A DNA stretch of 64,000 nt from NCBI GenBank assembly GCA_029213195.1, contig JARGNI010000024.1:28028-92027 (forward strand). The letters run 5' to 3'. The position numbers were made by a program, and so were the translations under genes. A model generated the notes under the pieces. That model made no database searches. It saw nothing but the letters and a program-made list of their open reading frames with translations, and was not told the origin of the DNA. The stretch is from Verrucomicrobiales bacterium (GTDB lineage: Bacteria > Verrucomicrobiota > Verrucomicrobiia > Verrucomicrobiales > DEV007). Shown one piece after another: positions 33,898-43,210 of the stretch; position 1 is the stretch's first letter, and every line of letters begins with the position of its first letter.

Positions 33898-35877
33898 TTA
33901 TCGACTTTCGTAGCTCCGAATGGCTTCGATATTCGCCCGTTCGGCAGCATTGAGGAGCGGCTCGATTTCATCGATCCCTCCCACGGGCTGATAGAGATCC
34001 CCCAGGCTCTCGGCGAGTTCCTTTCCGCGATCCGAGCCAAAGATGTAGCCTCTTCTTGCGAAGATCTCGTTCCTCGCTCTCCAAAGATCATCCCTCGTCA
34101 GCTGGCTCAACTCGTCGTCCCCGAGGAGTCGTTCATGCGAGTCGGGGAACAGGTAGGGGGAGTCGCCCGGCATGATGATCTCACCACCGCCTCCGTCGAT
34201 TCCATGCAACTCAAAATCGAGATCTCGGGGGCGGAAAAGGTGAACGCGACAGACTGGCGAGCGAAGCATCGTTCCATCCGAACAGTGAAGAAGAACCCGA
34301 AACCGGTGGTGAGAACTACGCTCCACATTCAGGTCGAGACCGAAACGCGCATCCTGGAAAGGCTCCACTCGTTGGGAGAACGGAAACGGAAGCCGGTAGT
34401 TCTCCCCCTCGTACTGAAGCGCGACGTCATACTTGGCATTCCCGCCCATCGCATCCCCTCCCTCGACGAGGTAGATCAGTTGAATGAATCCTTCGTAGAG
34501 AACGGAATGCGAATGGGTCTTCCCCCTGGCATCGGTCCATTCGTAGCTGAGACGAGCATGGAGGCCTACCGAAGCACTATCAAGAAACCCCTTGTCGTCA
34601 TACTTTGCGAAGCGTCCATAGACCGCATCCCCCTGATCCCGAGTCCACTTGCCCCGGAAGTTCATCGAGTCGTACTCGTGTTCCCGAGCAAAAGCAACAT
34701 CAACGCCGCATTCCTCGAATGCCTTGGTCATGTCCACCTTGAGAAGACGCTCTTTAAAATCTCCCAGCTGGATCTGGAATTCGTAGGTTTCATCTGTTCC
34801 CGGTTCAGGTCCCTCTCCGTAGCGATGGAGATTGAAGTCGAAAACGCAGTTCCGCGCTCCGCCCCATCCGGCATTGGCTAGATCGAACTGAATTTCCGAT
34901 GCACCGAGCCGAGGAACAATGTAGGGAGACAGGTCTGGGATACTCTCGATGACCTCCACCTCTCCCCGCTCGATCACGACCTGGCGCGTTTCCTGGTTCT
35001 CGAACGCCATCTCCATGAAGAGAGAACCGATCGCCGGCATCTCAGAGCGGACCAACCCACCTTCCCGGTAACTCTCAAGCATATCCGCTACAGGTCGGAA
35101 ACCGAACTCGCCCTCCTCGTAGTACGATTCGTAGGTGACCGAATCCAAGGTCGCCCTGCGAAAGTATTCGTTCTTTGCCAGGGAACTCACGAGCCCGAAT
35201 TGGATCGCCTCCTCGGAAGCGGCAATGCGTTCGAGAGCCGTCTTGCGACGAGTCAAGGATTCCGGTGTCTCCAATCCATTGACCCACTCGGATTCATACC
35301 TGACTCCGCCGGGCCATTCCACGGTCCCCTCTCCGTTGCGCTTCCCGCCCTTGAAGGTGCCCTCATAGACTTCCATTCCATGACGCGCATACATTCCCTT
35401 TCCTTCCATCTTTCCTGCCGAGAAGTATCCCTGGTAGTAATCTCCATTCGCATACCAGAACTCACCCCATCCATGGGGGAGATCATTTTCCCAGGCTCCT
35501 TCATACTTCTCACCGTTCGCAAAGCGGATCTTTCCTTTTCCGGTCCGCTTCCCGGCATCGAGAAATCCGGTATAGACCGAAAGCAAGCCCTCGGGACCGT
35601 AGTCGGGTGCGCCTTCCTCTCTCCAGCGGAGCTTTCCCTTCCCAGTCGCAAAACCCGCCTCATCGACGTCCCCTTCCCAGTAGAAATTTCGATTCCGCTC
35701 CGGCTGCAAGTCCCACACCTTGATCGTTGTCTCGAATTCCTCCTGTCGTTCCTGATCCCACCCGACGACAACGGCTTCATTCCAGGCTCCCTCGGACGGG
35801 TTGCCATTCAGGGATAGGAACGGAACTCCGGCAAGCAGGCCTGCGACTAGCGGAACAATACTATGAATAGTTTTCAT
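33898..35877 (-). CDS. Exported MORN-repeat protein with C-terminal YARHG-like domain
   Basis: The 659-residue protein has a signal peptide (residues 1-24), about five MORN repeats (about 65-210: GKGKIRFANGEKYEGAW, HGWGEFWYANGDYYQGYF, GEGTVEWPGGVRYESEW), an unrecognised beta-rich middle of about 380 residues, and a C-terminal YARHG-like domain (LSQLTRDDLWRARNEIFARRGYIF ... AERANIEAIRSY, where the name motif reads FARRG). MORN repeats bind lipids or proteins; YARHG is an extracellular domain of unknown role. It overlaps the STAND gene by 4 bases (ATGA), so it is translationally coupled to it, and its export implies that it works in the periplasm. Confidence 0.85.
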   Translation of the reverse strand: MKTIHSIVPLVAGLLAGVPFLSLNGNPSEGAWNEAVVVGWDQERQEEFETTIKVWDLQPERNRNFYWEGDVDEAGFATGKGKLRWREEGAPDYGPEGLLSVYTGFLDAGKRTGKGKIRFANGEKYEGAWENDLPHGWGEFWYANGDYYQGYFSAGKMEGKGMYARHGMEVYEGTFKGGKRNGEGTVEWPGGVRYESEWVNGLETPESLTRRKTALERIAASEEAIQFGLVSSLAKNEYFRRATLDSVTYESYYEEGEFGFRPVADMLESYREGGLVRSEMPAIGSLFMEMAFENQETRQVVIERGEVEVIESIPDLSPYIVPRLGASEIQFDLANAGWGGARNCVFDFNLHRYGEGPEPGTDETYEFQIQLGDFKERLLKVDMTKAFEECGVDVAFAREHEYDSMNFRGKWTRDQGDAVYGRFAKYDDKGFLDSASVGLHARLSYEWTDARGKTHSHSVLYEGFIQLIYLVEGGDAMGGNAKYDVALQYEGENYRLPFPFSQRVEPFQDARFGLDLNVERSSHHRFRVLLHCSDGTMLRSPVCRVHLFRPRDLDFELHGIDGGGGEIIMPGDSPYLFPDSHERLLGDDELSQLTRDDLWRARNEIFARRGYIFGSDRGKELAESLGDLYQPVGGIDEIEPLLNAAERANIEAIRSYESR

Positions 35878-38800
35878 GGTTTTTCGTTAGGGTTTGGTTG
35901 AAAGGAAGAAGCTTCCGTGGTTTCAAAAATCCCGAGACGCTCTGCCCAGGTATCGGGAGAACAGGGGAGAAAGAAAACCGTGCCATCAGAGGAGGCCGAG
36001 ACGACGATTCGCTCCTCTCCCGGTTTCCAGCAAAGATTCGCGATCGACTTGCCGTGAGCACGAAACGAAAGAAAGGGCGCGAGATTCTCGCAGTCCCAGA
36101 TCCAGATGGTTCCATCATCCCCTGCTGAAGCGAGCCAGCGACCTGATGGATCGAAGGCCAGGGTTTCCACGTCCCCTTCGTGTCCCTCGAAAACCTTCAC
36201 TTCCTTACCCGATTCAACGTCCCAGAGAATGACCCGACCATCATTGCTGGCGGAAGCGATTCGCTCGCCATCCGGTCTGAAGTCGAGAGCACAGACTGCC
36301 ACGCGACTTCCCGGGCCATGACCTTTCCAGGTCGAGAGGACCTCGCCCTTTGCAGCATCCCACCACCAGATTCTTCCGTCCGTGCCCCCCGTGGCGACTC
36401 TCGTTCCATCCGGTGAGACCGCCAAGCCCTGGACATAGTCCTCATGACCCTGCCATGACATCAAGGGTTCTCCGGACGGTGACCACACTCCAACCGTTCG
36501 ATCCCAACTACTCGAGAAGAGACGGTCTCCCTTGGCATCCCATCGCAGTTTCCAAACGGTATCTTCGTGAGTGGCTGAGCTGCCACCCCACTCTCCCTCG
36601 GGCCAGGCGGAAATCCGCAGCGCACCTCGGACCGCGCCCGCGGCGAGTCGCATTTCAACCGGATGCCACGCCAGGCACTGGACCGGTGCGCGGGAAAGCG
36701 AAAGAGGAGGACCAACCAGTTTGCGATCGTCAAGATCCCAGACCGAGACAGTTCCATCTTCGCCTCCTCCCGCGAGCCATTTTCCATCCCGGGAGAAAGC
36801 AACTCCGCGTATTCCAGCTCCTTCCGAAAGAGACAAGCGGAGAAAATTCTGATGCTCGAGCTCGAGGTCCCACAGCCGGACTGTCCCATCATCCGATCCC
36901 GTCGCGATCTGGTCTCCACTCGGAGACCAGGATAAACTCAGTGCGGTCTCGCGGTGGGCTTCCATCACCTGAGACGGAGTTCGCTGGGAGTAGTCGACCG
37001 CACCGAAATTGTCGACTTGCTTCTCCAATTTCCAGAGCAACAACTCTCCTGCGGAGGTCGTCGCCGCCAGCCAGGACTCCTCCGGATGAAAGTCGATCGC
37101 GGTGACCGGATCCTCGCAAGGCAGGAACCCGACCTGTTCACCATCCACCATGCTGAAAATCTCCACTCCGAGCCCGATGGCCGCAGCGGCAAGCAGTTGC
37201 TGATTGGCCTGAAGATCCAGCGCGGCAACTCGTCTACCCGCCGATCCCTGCTTCCAGCCAATTTCGGCCGATCGAAACTGAATCTCCGCGTTCCCTTCCG
37301 GCCCTTGCTCGACTGCCAGAACAAGACGCCCAGACTCGCCAACGGCGAGGGCGGTAACACGCTGAGACAAAGGTTCGGTCTTCCATTCCCCATGGGAAAA
37401 CCACTGCACTCCATTCTCGGCCTGCGGGGAAACCGCCACCCCTCCGTCGGTCGCAATGCTGCCGAACGCAACCGGCGAGGTCTTCTTCTCGAAGCTTGCT
37501 TCGAATCCATCACGGATTCGACCGATCGAGCCATCTCCATAGACAGCGACCAGCCCCTCCGAGTCCAACCAGCGAACCGCTTTCACCGCAGACCCAAGAC
37601 CTTTCTCGTCGTCGGGAACGACCTCACTCGACCAGCGATTCTCTGCCAAATCCCTGAAAAAGAGAGTGCCTCCCCGAGTGCCTGCAACCAGCCCCTGTCC
37701 ATCACTCCTCCAGGCGAGAGAAACCACGCCCGAAGCGAGGGCCTGCTCACTCGCTTCGAAACGCGACTCTTCCGGAATTTCCAGGATCTGCGAGAGATGA
37801 CGGGAAACCGAGGCGAGCGCTTCGACCGCAGCCGACCGGGGGCCGAACGATCCCAGGCTCGCCTCCGTATCCGAAGCAGCCAGGGCCAGGGCTCCAACGG
37901 GATCACCGTTCTTCATGAGGCCAGCGAGACGACTCGATAGCACTTCGGACTCCAGCCGCTCCAGAGCCAATTCCCTTTCGTTCTCCAACCGCTGCTCCTG
38001 CACCGCCTGGTGATTGAAGTAGATAAGAAATCCTGACACAGCAACCACTGCGGCCGCGATCCCCACCCGTCGCAGAAGCTTGTTTCGCTTGTCCCTCTTC
38101 TGCGAAAGATGCACGAATTCGATCAGCGCAAGGTTTCCCTCTATGAGATGGGGGAACTCTTTCCTCAGATGAACGGCCGAATCAAGAATCAGACCTCCCG
38201 GGAGTAGGAGGGAATCATGACGATCCGCGTCCTCCCATTTCTGACATGCCCGCATCACCTCAGCTCGATCGAGCAAACCTTTGCGATTCGATTCAATCCA
38301 GCCCTCAAGTTCCGGCCACGCGGTCAGTAGCGCTTCGTGAGCCAGCGAAACCGTTGCATTTTCATCGTCGCCGGAAGTCGTCAAGAGACGGGACTGACTC
38401 GCGCTCAGCTTCTTCACCAGCGATTTCAGTGTTGGCTCTGAATTCAAAGCGTTCTTGAGGAAACGCTGACGCACAACCCGCTCCGTCTCGGTTTCGATCG
38501 TGACGAGATTCCGAAACAGGTCTGGCAGGCTCTCCTTCTCCTTCGGGTCGAGACTTTCGACCATGTGCTGAGTTCGACGCTGCAGACACCCACGAATACC
38601 ACCCATCTCCCGATAGATCTGGAAGGTCACCTCGCCATCGCCGCTTCTCTGCTGATACAACTCCTGGAGAGCGTCCTGGATGAGCGGGAGCCCCATGGAC
38701 TCCCCTTCCCTCGCCTCTTCGAGAATGACATCGGCAAGCGAACGACCGCTTTCGTCATCCTGTTCGAATCGGAGCCCCACCAACCGGGCCGGTTCTTCGA

Positions 38801-40163
38801 TGATCCGCCGCAGGTCTCCCAGGGACGGGGCAACGAGATCGAAGCCTCCCTCCTGCCCTTTGAGTTCACGGAAAAGCTCGTCTTTTTGCGCCGTGGCATA
38901 GAAATCACTCCGCAAAGTCGCCAGCACCCAAACCCTGCCGGTCATCGCGAGCGCCTTGAGCTCTTCGAGGAAGTGTTTTCTCTCCGGTTCCGAAATCCCA
39001 CCAGAGAACAACTCTTCGAATTGATCCACGATCACGAGCAACTGCACCGGACCACCCACTTCCTTCTCGGCAAGATCCAACCCTGCCTCCGAAAGTTCTG
39101 CGGGAGAATCCACGAGATGATTCGCGAGGACCGATGCGCTCTCCGCATTCAACTCGGAGATCCCGTATTTCGCTTCGCGGAGTGTCGCAGAAAGGCTCGG
39201 GAGCAGCCCGCCCGCCACTTCCGTTGGGATGAAGGTCGCCACCCGCCACTGACGGACATTCGGGTCTCGGTTTCGATGGAGGAGTTTGGCGGCGAGCCCA
39301 GCTCGCGCGAGGGAGCTTTTTCCGCTGCCACTCGAACCGAGGATGACGACAAAAGGCATCGCTCTCGTTTCCTGATTGCGTTCCCCACTTCCTTGCGGGA
39401 CTTTGAGAAATTTTCGGTGACGTTCCCGAAAACGATTTTCGAGTTCGAGAATCTGCTGCTCCCGACCACAGAAGATTTCCGCGTGTTCGATGTCAAACGA
39501 GTTCAGCCCTCGATAAGGATCGCTGCTCCATCGGCTCGCTATGACCCGGTCACCAAGGAGCCGCTCGATGATCGCGCGCAGGTGAATTTCCAGCTGATTG
39601 GCAAACGTGACTGGTTCCGGGTAGGAGTGGTAGGCTCGCAGGTTCCGACCTTTCTCATCATTGAACTCGGTTCGGACAAACTGCTCAAGGGCCTTCTTCT
39701 GATTGAGCAGCCGCTCCATTTCGTCCGACGCCTGGCTGAGCACCCGCTGCCGAAACCCATCATCATCTTCTCTGACATAGGCAAGGATCTCGGGGCGCTT
39801 CGGGTCTTGCCCACTCTGATCCCGAGCTTCCAGCATGAGGTAGAACTCGGCCTGCGTACCCGACTGCCATCGCGTTCCGTCCTCACGTTTCAACTTCCCT
39901 CCCACCTCGGAGCCGATCCGTGACCAAAGGATGAACACCGCGACATCAATTCCTCCTCCTTCGTCGAGAAGCCGATTGATCCCCTCCTGGAAGGAAGCAT
40001 CGGCCCCGATCCCCAAGTGCTCCCAGAGAATCACCTCGAGCTCGACTTCGGCACCAAAGCGAGCATCCAGTTCCCTGATGACTCGCTCCGCCTGCTCACG
40101 CTCTTCACTCACATCACCGGGAGAAGAGATGAAGATCCGAAGGGTTGTCTGTTCCGTTTTCAC
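35874..40163 (-). CDS. DUF4062-STAND NTPase-WD40 protein with one membrane span
   Basis: From the GTG at 40163 the product is 1429 residues. Residues 5-130 are a DUF4062-like module (LRIFISSPGDVSEEREQ). Residues about 215-640 are a STAND-type ATPase: Walker A GSSGSGKSS at 276-284, Walker B LLVIVDQFEELF at 375-386, and a winged-helix-like end (SLAHEALLTAWPELEGWI, about 606-623). A membrane span follows at 700-717, flanked by basic KRDKRNKLLRR. The rest (about 780-1420) is WD40: six or more clear blades end VRLWDLE, VSVWDLDD, IWWWDAAK, VILWDVES and IWIWDCEN, with degenerate blades before. The start is inferred from the DUF4062 onset. STAND proteins are signal-triggered oligomerising switches. 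Confidence 0.9.
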   Translation of the reverse strand: MKTEQTTLRIFISSPGDVSEEREQAERVIRELDARFGAEVELEVILWEHLGIGADASFQEGINRLLDEGGGIDVAVFILWSRIGSEVGGKLKREDGTRWQSGTQAEFYLMLEARDQSGQDPKRPEILAYVREDDDGFRQRVLSQASDEMERLLNQKKALEQFVRTEFNDEKGRNLRAYHSYPEPVTFANQLEIHLRAIIERLLGDRVIASRWSSDPYRGLNSFDIEHAEIFCGREQQILELENRFRERHRKFLKVPQGSGERNQETRAMPFVVILGSSGSGKSSLARAGLAAKLLHRNRDPNVRQWRVATFIPTEVAGGLLPSLSATLREAKYGISELNAESASVLANHLVDSPAELSEAGLDLAEKEVGGPVQLLVIVDQFEELFSGGISEPERKHFLEELKALAMTGRVWVLATLRSDFYATAQKDELFRELKGQEGGFDLVAPSLGDLRRIIEEPARLVGLRFEQDDESGRSLADVILEEAREGESMGLPLIQDALQELYQQRSGDGEVTFQIYREMGGIRGCLQRRTQHMVESLDPKEKESLPDLFRNLVTIETETERVVRQRFLKNALNSEPTLKSLVKKLSASQSRLLTTSGDDENATVSLAHEALLTAWPELEGWIESNRKGLLDRAEVMRACQKWEDADRHDSLLLPGGLILDSAVHLRKEFPHLIEGNLALIEFVHLSQKRDKRNKLLRRVGIAAAVVAVSGFLIYFNHQAVQEQRLENERELALERLESEVLSSRLAGLMKNGDPVGALALAASDTEASLGSFGPRSAAVEALASVSRHLSQILEIPEESRFEASEQALASGVVSLAWRSDGQGLVAGTRGGTLFFRDLAENRWSSEVVPDDEKGLGSAVKAVRWLDSEGLVAVYGDGSIGRIRDGFEASFEKKTSPVAFGSIATDGGVAVSPQAENGVQWFSHGEWKTEPLSQRVTALAVGESGRLVLAVEQGPEGNAEIQFRSAEIGWKQGSAGRRVAALDLQANQQLLAAAAIGLGVEIFSMVDGEQVGFLPCEDPVTAIDFHPEESWLAATTSAGELLLWKLEKQVDNFGAVDYSQRTPSQVMEAHRETALSLSWSPSGDQIATGSDDGTVRLWDLELEHQNFLRLSLSEGAGIRGVAFSRDGKWLAGGGEDGTVSVWDLDDRKLVGPPLSLSRAPVQCLAWHPVEMRLAAGAVRGALRISAWPEGEWGGSSATHEDTVWKLRWDAKGDRLFSSSWDRTVGVWSPSGEPLMSWQGHEDYVQGLAVSPDGTRVATGGTDGRIWWWDAAKGEVLSTWKGHGPGSRVAVCALDFRPDGERIASASNDGRVILWDVESGKEVKVFEGHEGDVETLAFDPSGRWLASAGDDGTIWIWDCENLAPFLSFRAHGKSIANLCWKPGEERIVVSASSDGTVFFLPCSPDTWAERLGIFETTEASSFQPNPNEKP

Positions 40164-40305
40164 GTCTGTGCTGCCCGCATTCCTCGCGCTGAGCAACACC
40201 CTATGTATAAGAGATATCGGCCCTTTTTGCCGCGCATCTACTGTCCCGCGGTGGGCACCTCTTGCCGTGGCAGAAAATCCAGCCCCCCCCCTCGTTTCGC
40301 TCAGG

Positions 40306-42306
40306 CTAGTCCGCAGCGGGAGGGGGCAAGAGTGGTGATCGCAGAAACCCATTTTCATCTCCACTCGCAATCGAGTCGATATACCATTGGTGAGCGTGGG
40401 AATGAGCACCCGTGTAGGGATCGATCCCCTCGGGAAGTTCGAGCCCGAACTTGGTGAAATTGGGAACAAACCCCGAGTCCGGAATCCCGGTCGCAAAGGC
40501 CGAGGTCTTGTAGAAGTCGATCGGCGTGGTCTTGAGAAGATGCTCGAGGTGCGCCTTCACGGGAACCGGAGTATCCAGCATCGTGACCCGAAACTCGGGT
40601 GGGGCCAGCCCAAGGTCGGTCAATACCGTCGCGGCGTGAAGCACGACAAAGCCTCCAGCGCTGTGACCGACGAAGTGCATCGGTCGGGTGTTGTCGATGT
40701 CACCCGATCGGATCGCCCTTGCCAGCTTGTATCCGACGAGTTCGCCGATCTCCTCTGCCGCCGGCCGAATCGCAGCCACATTCTGCATCCACCCTTGGGG
40801 AGTGGTGGGAATGACATTCCCGGGCTCATCCCCTTCCTTGACCCCCTCGAGCCCCGTCAGGGAAAAGTGCGAAGGGTTGGCGGCAAGATGCCAATTCACG
40901 AGACAAATTTCGGGAGCACTGGCACCGAGATGACTTTTCACCGCCTCCTGCATACGGGTCATCCAATGAGCCTCCTCTCCCTCGCCGAATTTCCCTTGCG
41001 TATCGACTCCATCGTGCAACCCGTGAGCAATCAGCAGGAAACCGTTCTTCACTCGATTCGGAACCGGATCCCAGTCCTGCGCTTCCGCGCTCGAGAGAAG
41101 CCTCCCGTCCTCCTGCCGAAGCCTGCTTGTCTCGATGGGATCCTTGGGAACATGCAGGGAAATCAATCCGGTGGTGATGACGACGGAAAGCGCGACGACA
41201 AGCAGGCGCCCGAAGATCACTCGACCAACAAATCCAGCACTGACCCCGACCCCAGAAACAATTCTCTCGATCCAGCTACGCTCGACCCGGGCCGCAACCT
41301 CTCGTATCTCTGCAGCATCGTTGATCTTGCTCTTTGATCGGTAGTAGGGCTCGCTGAATTTCGCCTGGTAATACCACTCCACAACCTCTCCCAGGAGGAC
41401 CCGCTCAACTTCCTGGACCGTGCTTCGCAGGGCATCTCGATCCTCCAGGGCTAGCAGTTTCTTTCGAACGGATTCGAGAAATTCGATCTGCTGAGCATAC
41501 CGGCCGGTTCTGCGGTCCAGCTCCAGGCTTGATCCTAACAATTGCATCAATAGCGCCACCAGCGGAAGCGCCGCCCCCACAAACCCGAGGATGTAATCTG
41601 ACCCCGAGAGACGCAGCCATCGATCCGCCCCTGCATTAAAGGAAACCGCCAGTCCCGCCACCGCAAGAAAGAGCGATCCGTCGAGGGAGAACGTCACGAT
41701 CCGGCCGAGTCGTCGTCGTTCGACAATCGCCTCCTCCAGCATGCGACGATAGTAGTCGAGCTGATCATCGACTCGTCGCTTGAGATACTCGTCGCGAGCA
41801 TCCTCCAGCCGATACTCTTCGGGATTTTCACCGACGATCCACGAGGCGAGCGGCTTGAGCGTGGGTTCCGAGTTCAATGCCTCTTCGGTCGCCTTCTCTG
41901 CGATCCCTTTCGTCGCCACCCCGGAACGTGCGATCTCCCCGACAAGGCGAGCGCCCGTCCTCGCATATTGCATCCCCCGCCATCGCAACCACCAGCAGAT
42001 GGCGATCAAAACGAGGGTGCAGAACACGACGGCATAGGAAACATAAGCCGCCGGCCAACGGTGTCTCACGACGAGAAACCAGAGAAGAGGAGCCAGAACC
42101 GCGACCCCTTGAAACGCGAGAATATAGCGGATCGTTCGACGAATGTTCGGCGCAAGCCGATCTGCCATTCCACCCGCCTTCACTAGAATCTTTGCCGGAT
42201 CCCCTCCGCGGAAAATTCGGAGAACAGAAAACAGGGGGGGTGCCCACGAAGGCATTCCCTCGGTATCCTGCACCTCTTCGACGGCTCTCTCCATCCCTTC
42301 GGCCAT
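40306..42306 (-). CDS. Multi-pass membrane protein with SLATT-like segment and C-terminal serine hydrolase
   Basis: The 666-residue protein has membrane spans at about 57-80, 86-105, 205-222, 236-257 and 360-385. Residues 165-320 (RVDDQLDYYRRMLEEA, two spans, LDRRTGRYAQQIEFLES, WYYQAK) resemble SLATT/DUF4231 two-span domains, known as membrane effectors in predicted conflict systems. Residues 415-645 are an alpha/beta hydrolase: LLIAHGLHDG, nucleophile GHSAGG (Ser549), probable acid D578 in MLDTPVP, and an HSHAH cluster near 635-639. Positive-inside charges place the hydrolase in the periplasm. It lies 142 bases upstream of the STAND gene on the same strand; a joint system is inferred. Confidence 0.82.
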   Translation of the reverse strand: MAEGMERAVEEVQDTEGMPSWAPPLFSVLRIFRGGDPAKILVKAGGMADRLAPNIRRTIRYILAFQGVAVLAPLLWFLVVRHRWPAAYVSYAVVFCTLVLIAICWWLRWRGMQYARTGARLVGEIARSGVATKGIAEKATEEALNSEPTLKPLASWIVGENPEEYRLEDARDEYLKRRVDDQLDYYRRMLEEAIVERRRLGRIVTFSLDGSLFLAVAGLAVSFNAGADRWLRLSGSDYILGFVGAALPLVALLMQLLGSSLELDRRTGRYAQQIEFLESVRKKLLALEDRDALRSTVQEVERVLLGEVVEWYYQAKFSEPYYRSKSKINDAAEIREVAARVERSWIERIVSGVGVSAGFVGRVIFGRLLVVALSVVITTGLISLHVPKDPIETSRLRQEDGRLLSSAEAQDWDPVPNRVKNGFLLIAHGLHDGVDTQGKFGEGEEAHWMTRMQEAVKSHLGASAPEICLVNWHLAANPSHFSLTGLEGVKEGDEPGNVIPTTPQGWMQNVAAIRPAAEEIGELVGYKLARAIRSGDIDNTRPMHFVGHSAGGFVVLHAATVLTDLGLAPPEFRVTMLDTPVPVKAHLEHLLKTTPIDFYKTSAFATGIPDSGFVPNFTKFGLELPEGIDPYTGAHSHAHQWYIDSIASGDENGFLRSPLLPPPAAD

Positions 42307-42439
42307 GCCCCACTATCCACTCGGGGCGGTGGGGCATACCAGCATTATGTGGAGTGAACCAAAAAGAAGGACAATTCATGCAAAGTCCCCCTCATAGCGA
42401 TCCGGGGTGTCCCATTCTATTTTCCTTCAACGGGTAGGC

Positions 42440-42463
42440 ATGCCCGGAAAGTGGAGCGGGCAT
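42440..42463. promoter_or_regulatory. Inverted repeat upstream of the ABC transporter operon
   Basis: ATGCCCG (42440-42446) and CGGGCAT (42457-42463) form a perfect 7-base inverted repeat with a 10-base spacer, 25 bases before the ABC ATPase start. The left arm overlaps the palindrome GGCATGCC. It could be an operator or leader hairpin. Confidence 0.3.
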
Positions 42464-42488
42464 CCCGATCCATTTTCTTCGAGAAACA

Positions 42489-43199
42489 ATGAAGATGTCG
42501 GAAGAAATCCTGGTCGAACTTCGTAGCGTGTCCCGTCAATACAAGCTCGGGAAAACCGTCGTAAATGCGCTTGAAGGGGTCAGCCTCGAAATCGTACGCA
42601 GCGACTTCCTCATCGTCGCTGGCCCCTCGGGGAGTGGAAAGTCGACCCTGCTCAACCTGATCGGCTGCATCGATCAGCCGACGGCGGGCAGTGTCATCTT
42701 CGATAGCACGGATGTCGCAACCCTGTCGGACCGCGAGCTCTCTGCGTTTCGGGCTCACAAGCTGGGCTTTATTTTCGAGTCTTTCAATCTCGTCCCAGTT
42801 CTCAATGCCCACGAGAATGTGGATTACCCGCTCCGGCTTCGGAACGTTCCTGCTGCCGAGCGCCAGTCGCGGACCGAGGCCATGCTCGAAGCCGTCGGTC
42901 TCCAGGATCAGGCTCTCCATCGCCCCGGCGAATTGTCCGGGGGTCAACGACAGCGTGTCGCCATTGCTCGTGCCCTGGTCACTCACCCGGAACTGGTACT
43001 CGCCGATGAACCGACAGCGAATCTCGATACCCGAACCGGGGAAACCATCATCGACCTGATGAAGGAAATGCGCGACCGACTCGGGACGACATTTGTCATC
43101 GCCACTCACGATCCCATGGTTGCGGAACGCGCAAGACGTCGGGTCGAAATCCGCGATGGCAGGATCTCAAACGATTCGCTCATCCCTTCCCCCCGGTAG
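42489..43199 (+). CDS. ABC transporter ATP-binding protein (LolD/MacB type)
   Basis: The 236-residue ATPase has Walker A GPSGSGKST (about residues 41-49), Q-loop region FIFESFNLVP, signature LSGGQRQRVAIARAL (about 141-155), Walker B LVLADEPTAN and switch His in IATHD. It belongs to the MacB/LolD/FtsE-like branch that powers permeases working on envelope substrates rather than solute import. It is the first gene of a three-gene unit with an FtsX-type permease 11 bases downstream and a LolA-like protein after that, pointing to lipoprotein or lipid transport across the envelope. Confidence 0.95.
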   Translation: MKMSEEILVELRSVSRQYKLGKTVVNALEGVSLEIVRSDFLIVAGPSGSGKSTLLNLIGCIDQPTAGSVIFDSTDVATLSDRELSAFRAHKLGFIFESFNLVPVLNAHENVDYPLRLRNVPAAERQSRTEAMLEAVGLQDQALHRPGELSGGQRQRVAIARALVTHPELVLADEPTANLDTRTGETIIDLMKEMRDRLGTTFVIATHDPMVAERARRRVEIRDGRISNDSLIPSPR

Positions 43200-43210
43200 T
43201 CTTTCCAGCC

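Noticed and set aside
35874..40163. STAND-WD40 protein read as a simple WD40 scaffold or a serine/threonine kinase-WD40 protein
   Set aside because: There are no kinase motifs; Walker A and B with DQFEEL define a STAND ATPase.
40204..40209. TATACA on the minus strand upstream of the STAND gene as a sigma-70 -10 box
   Set aside because: No matching -35 sequence lies at the proper distance.
40164..40496. Upstream extension of the STAND protein frame
   Set aside because: It runs into the hydrolase gene, has no family sequence and the DUF4062 onset fits the GTG at 40163.
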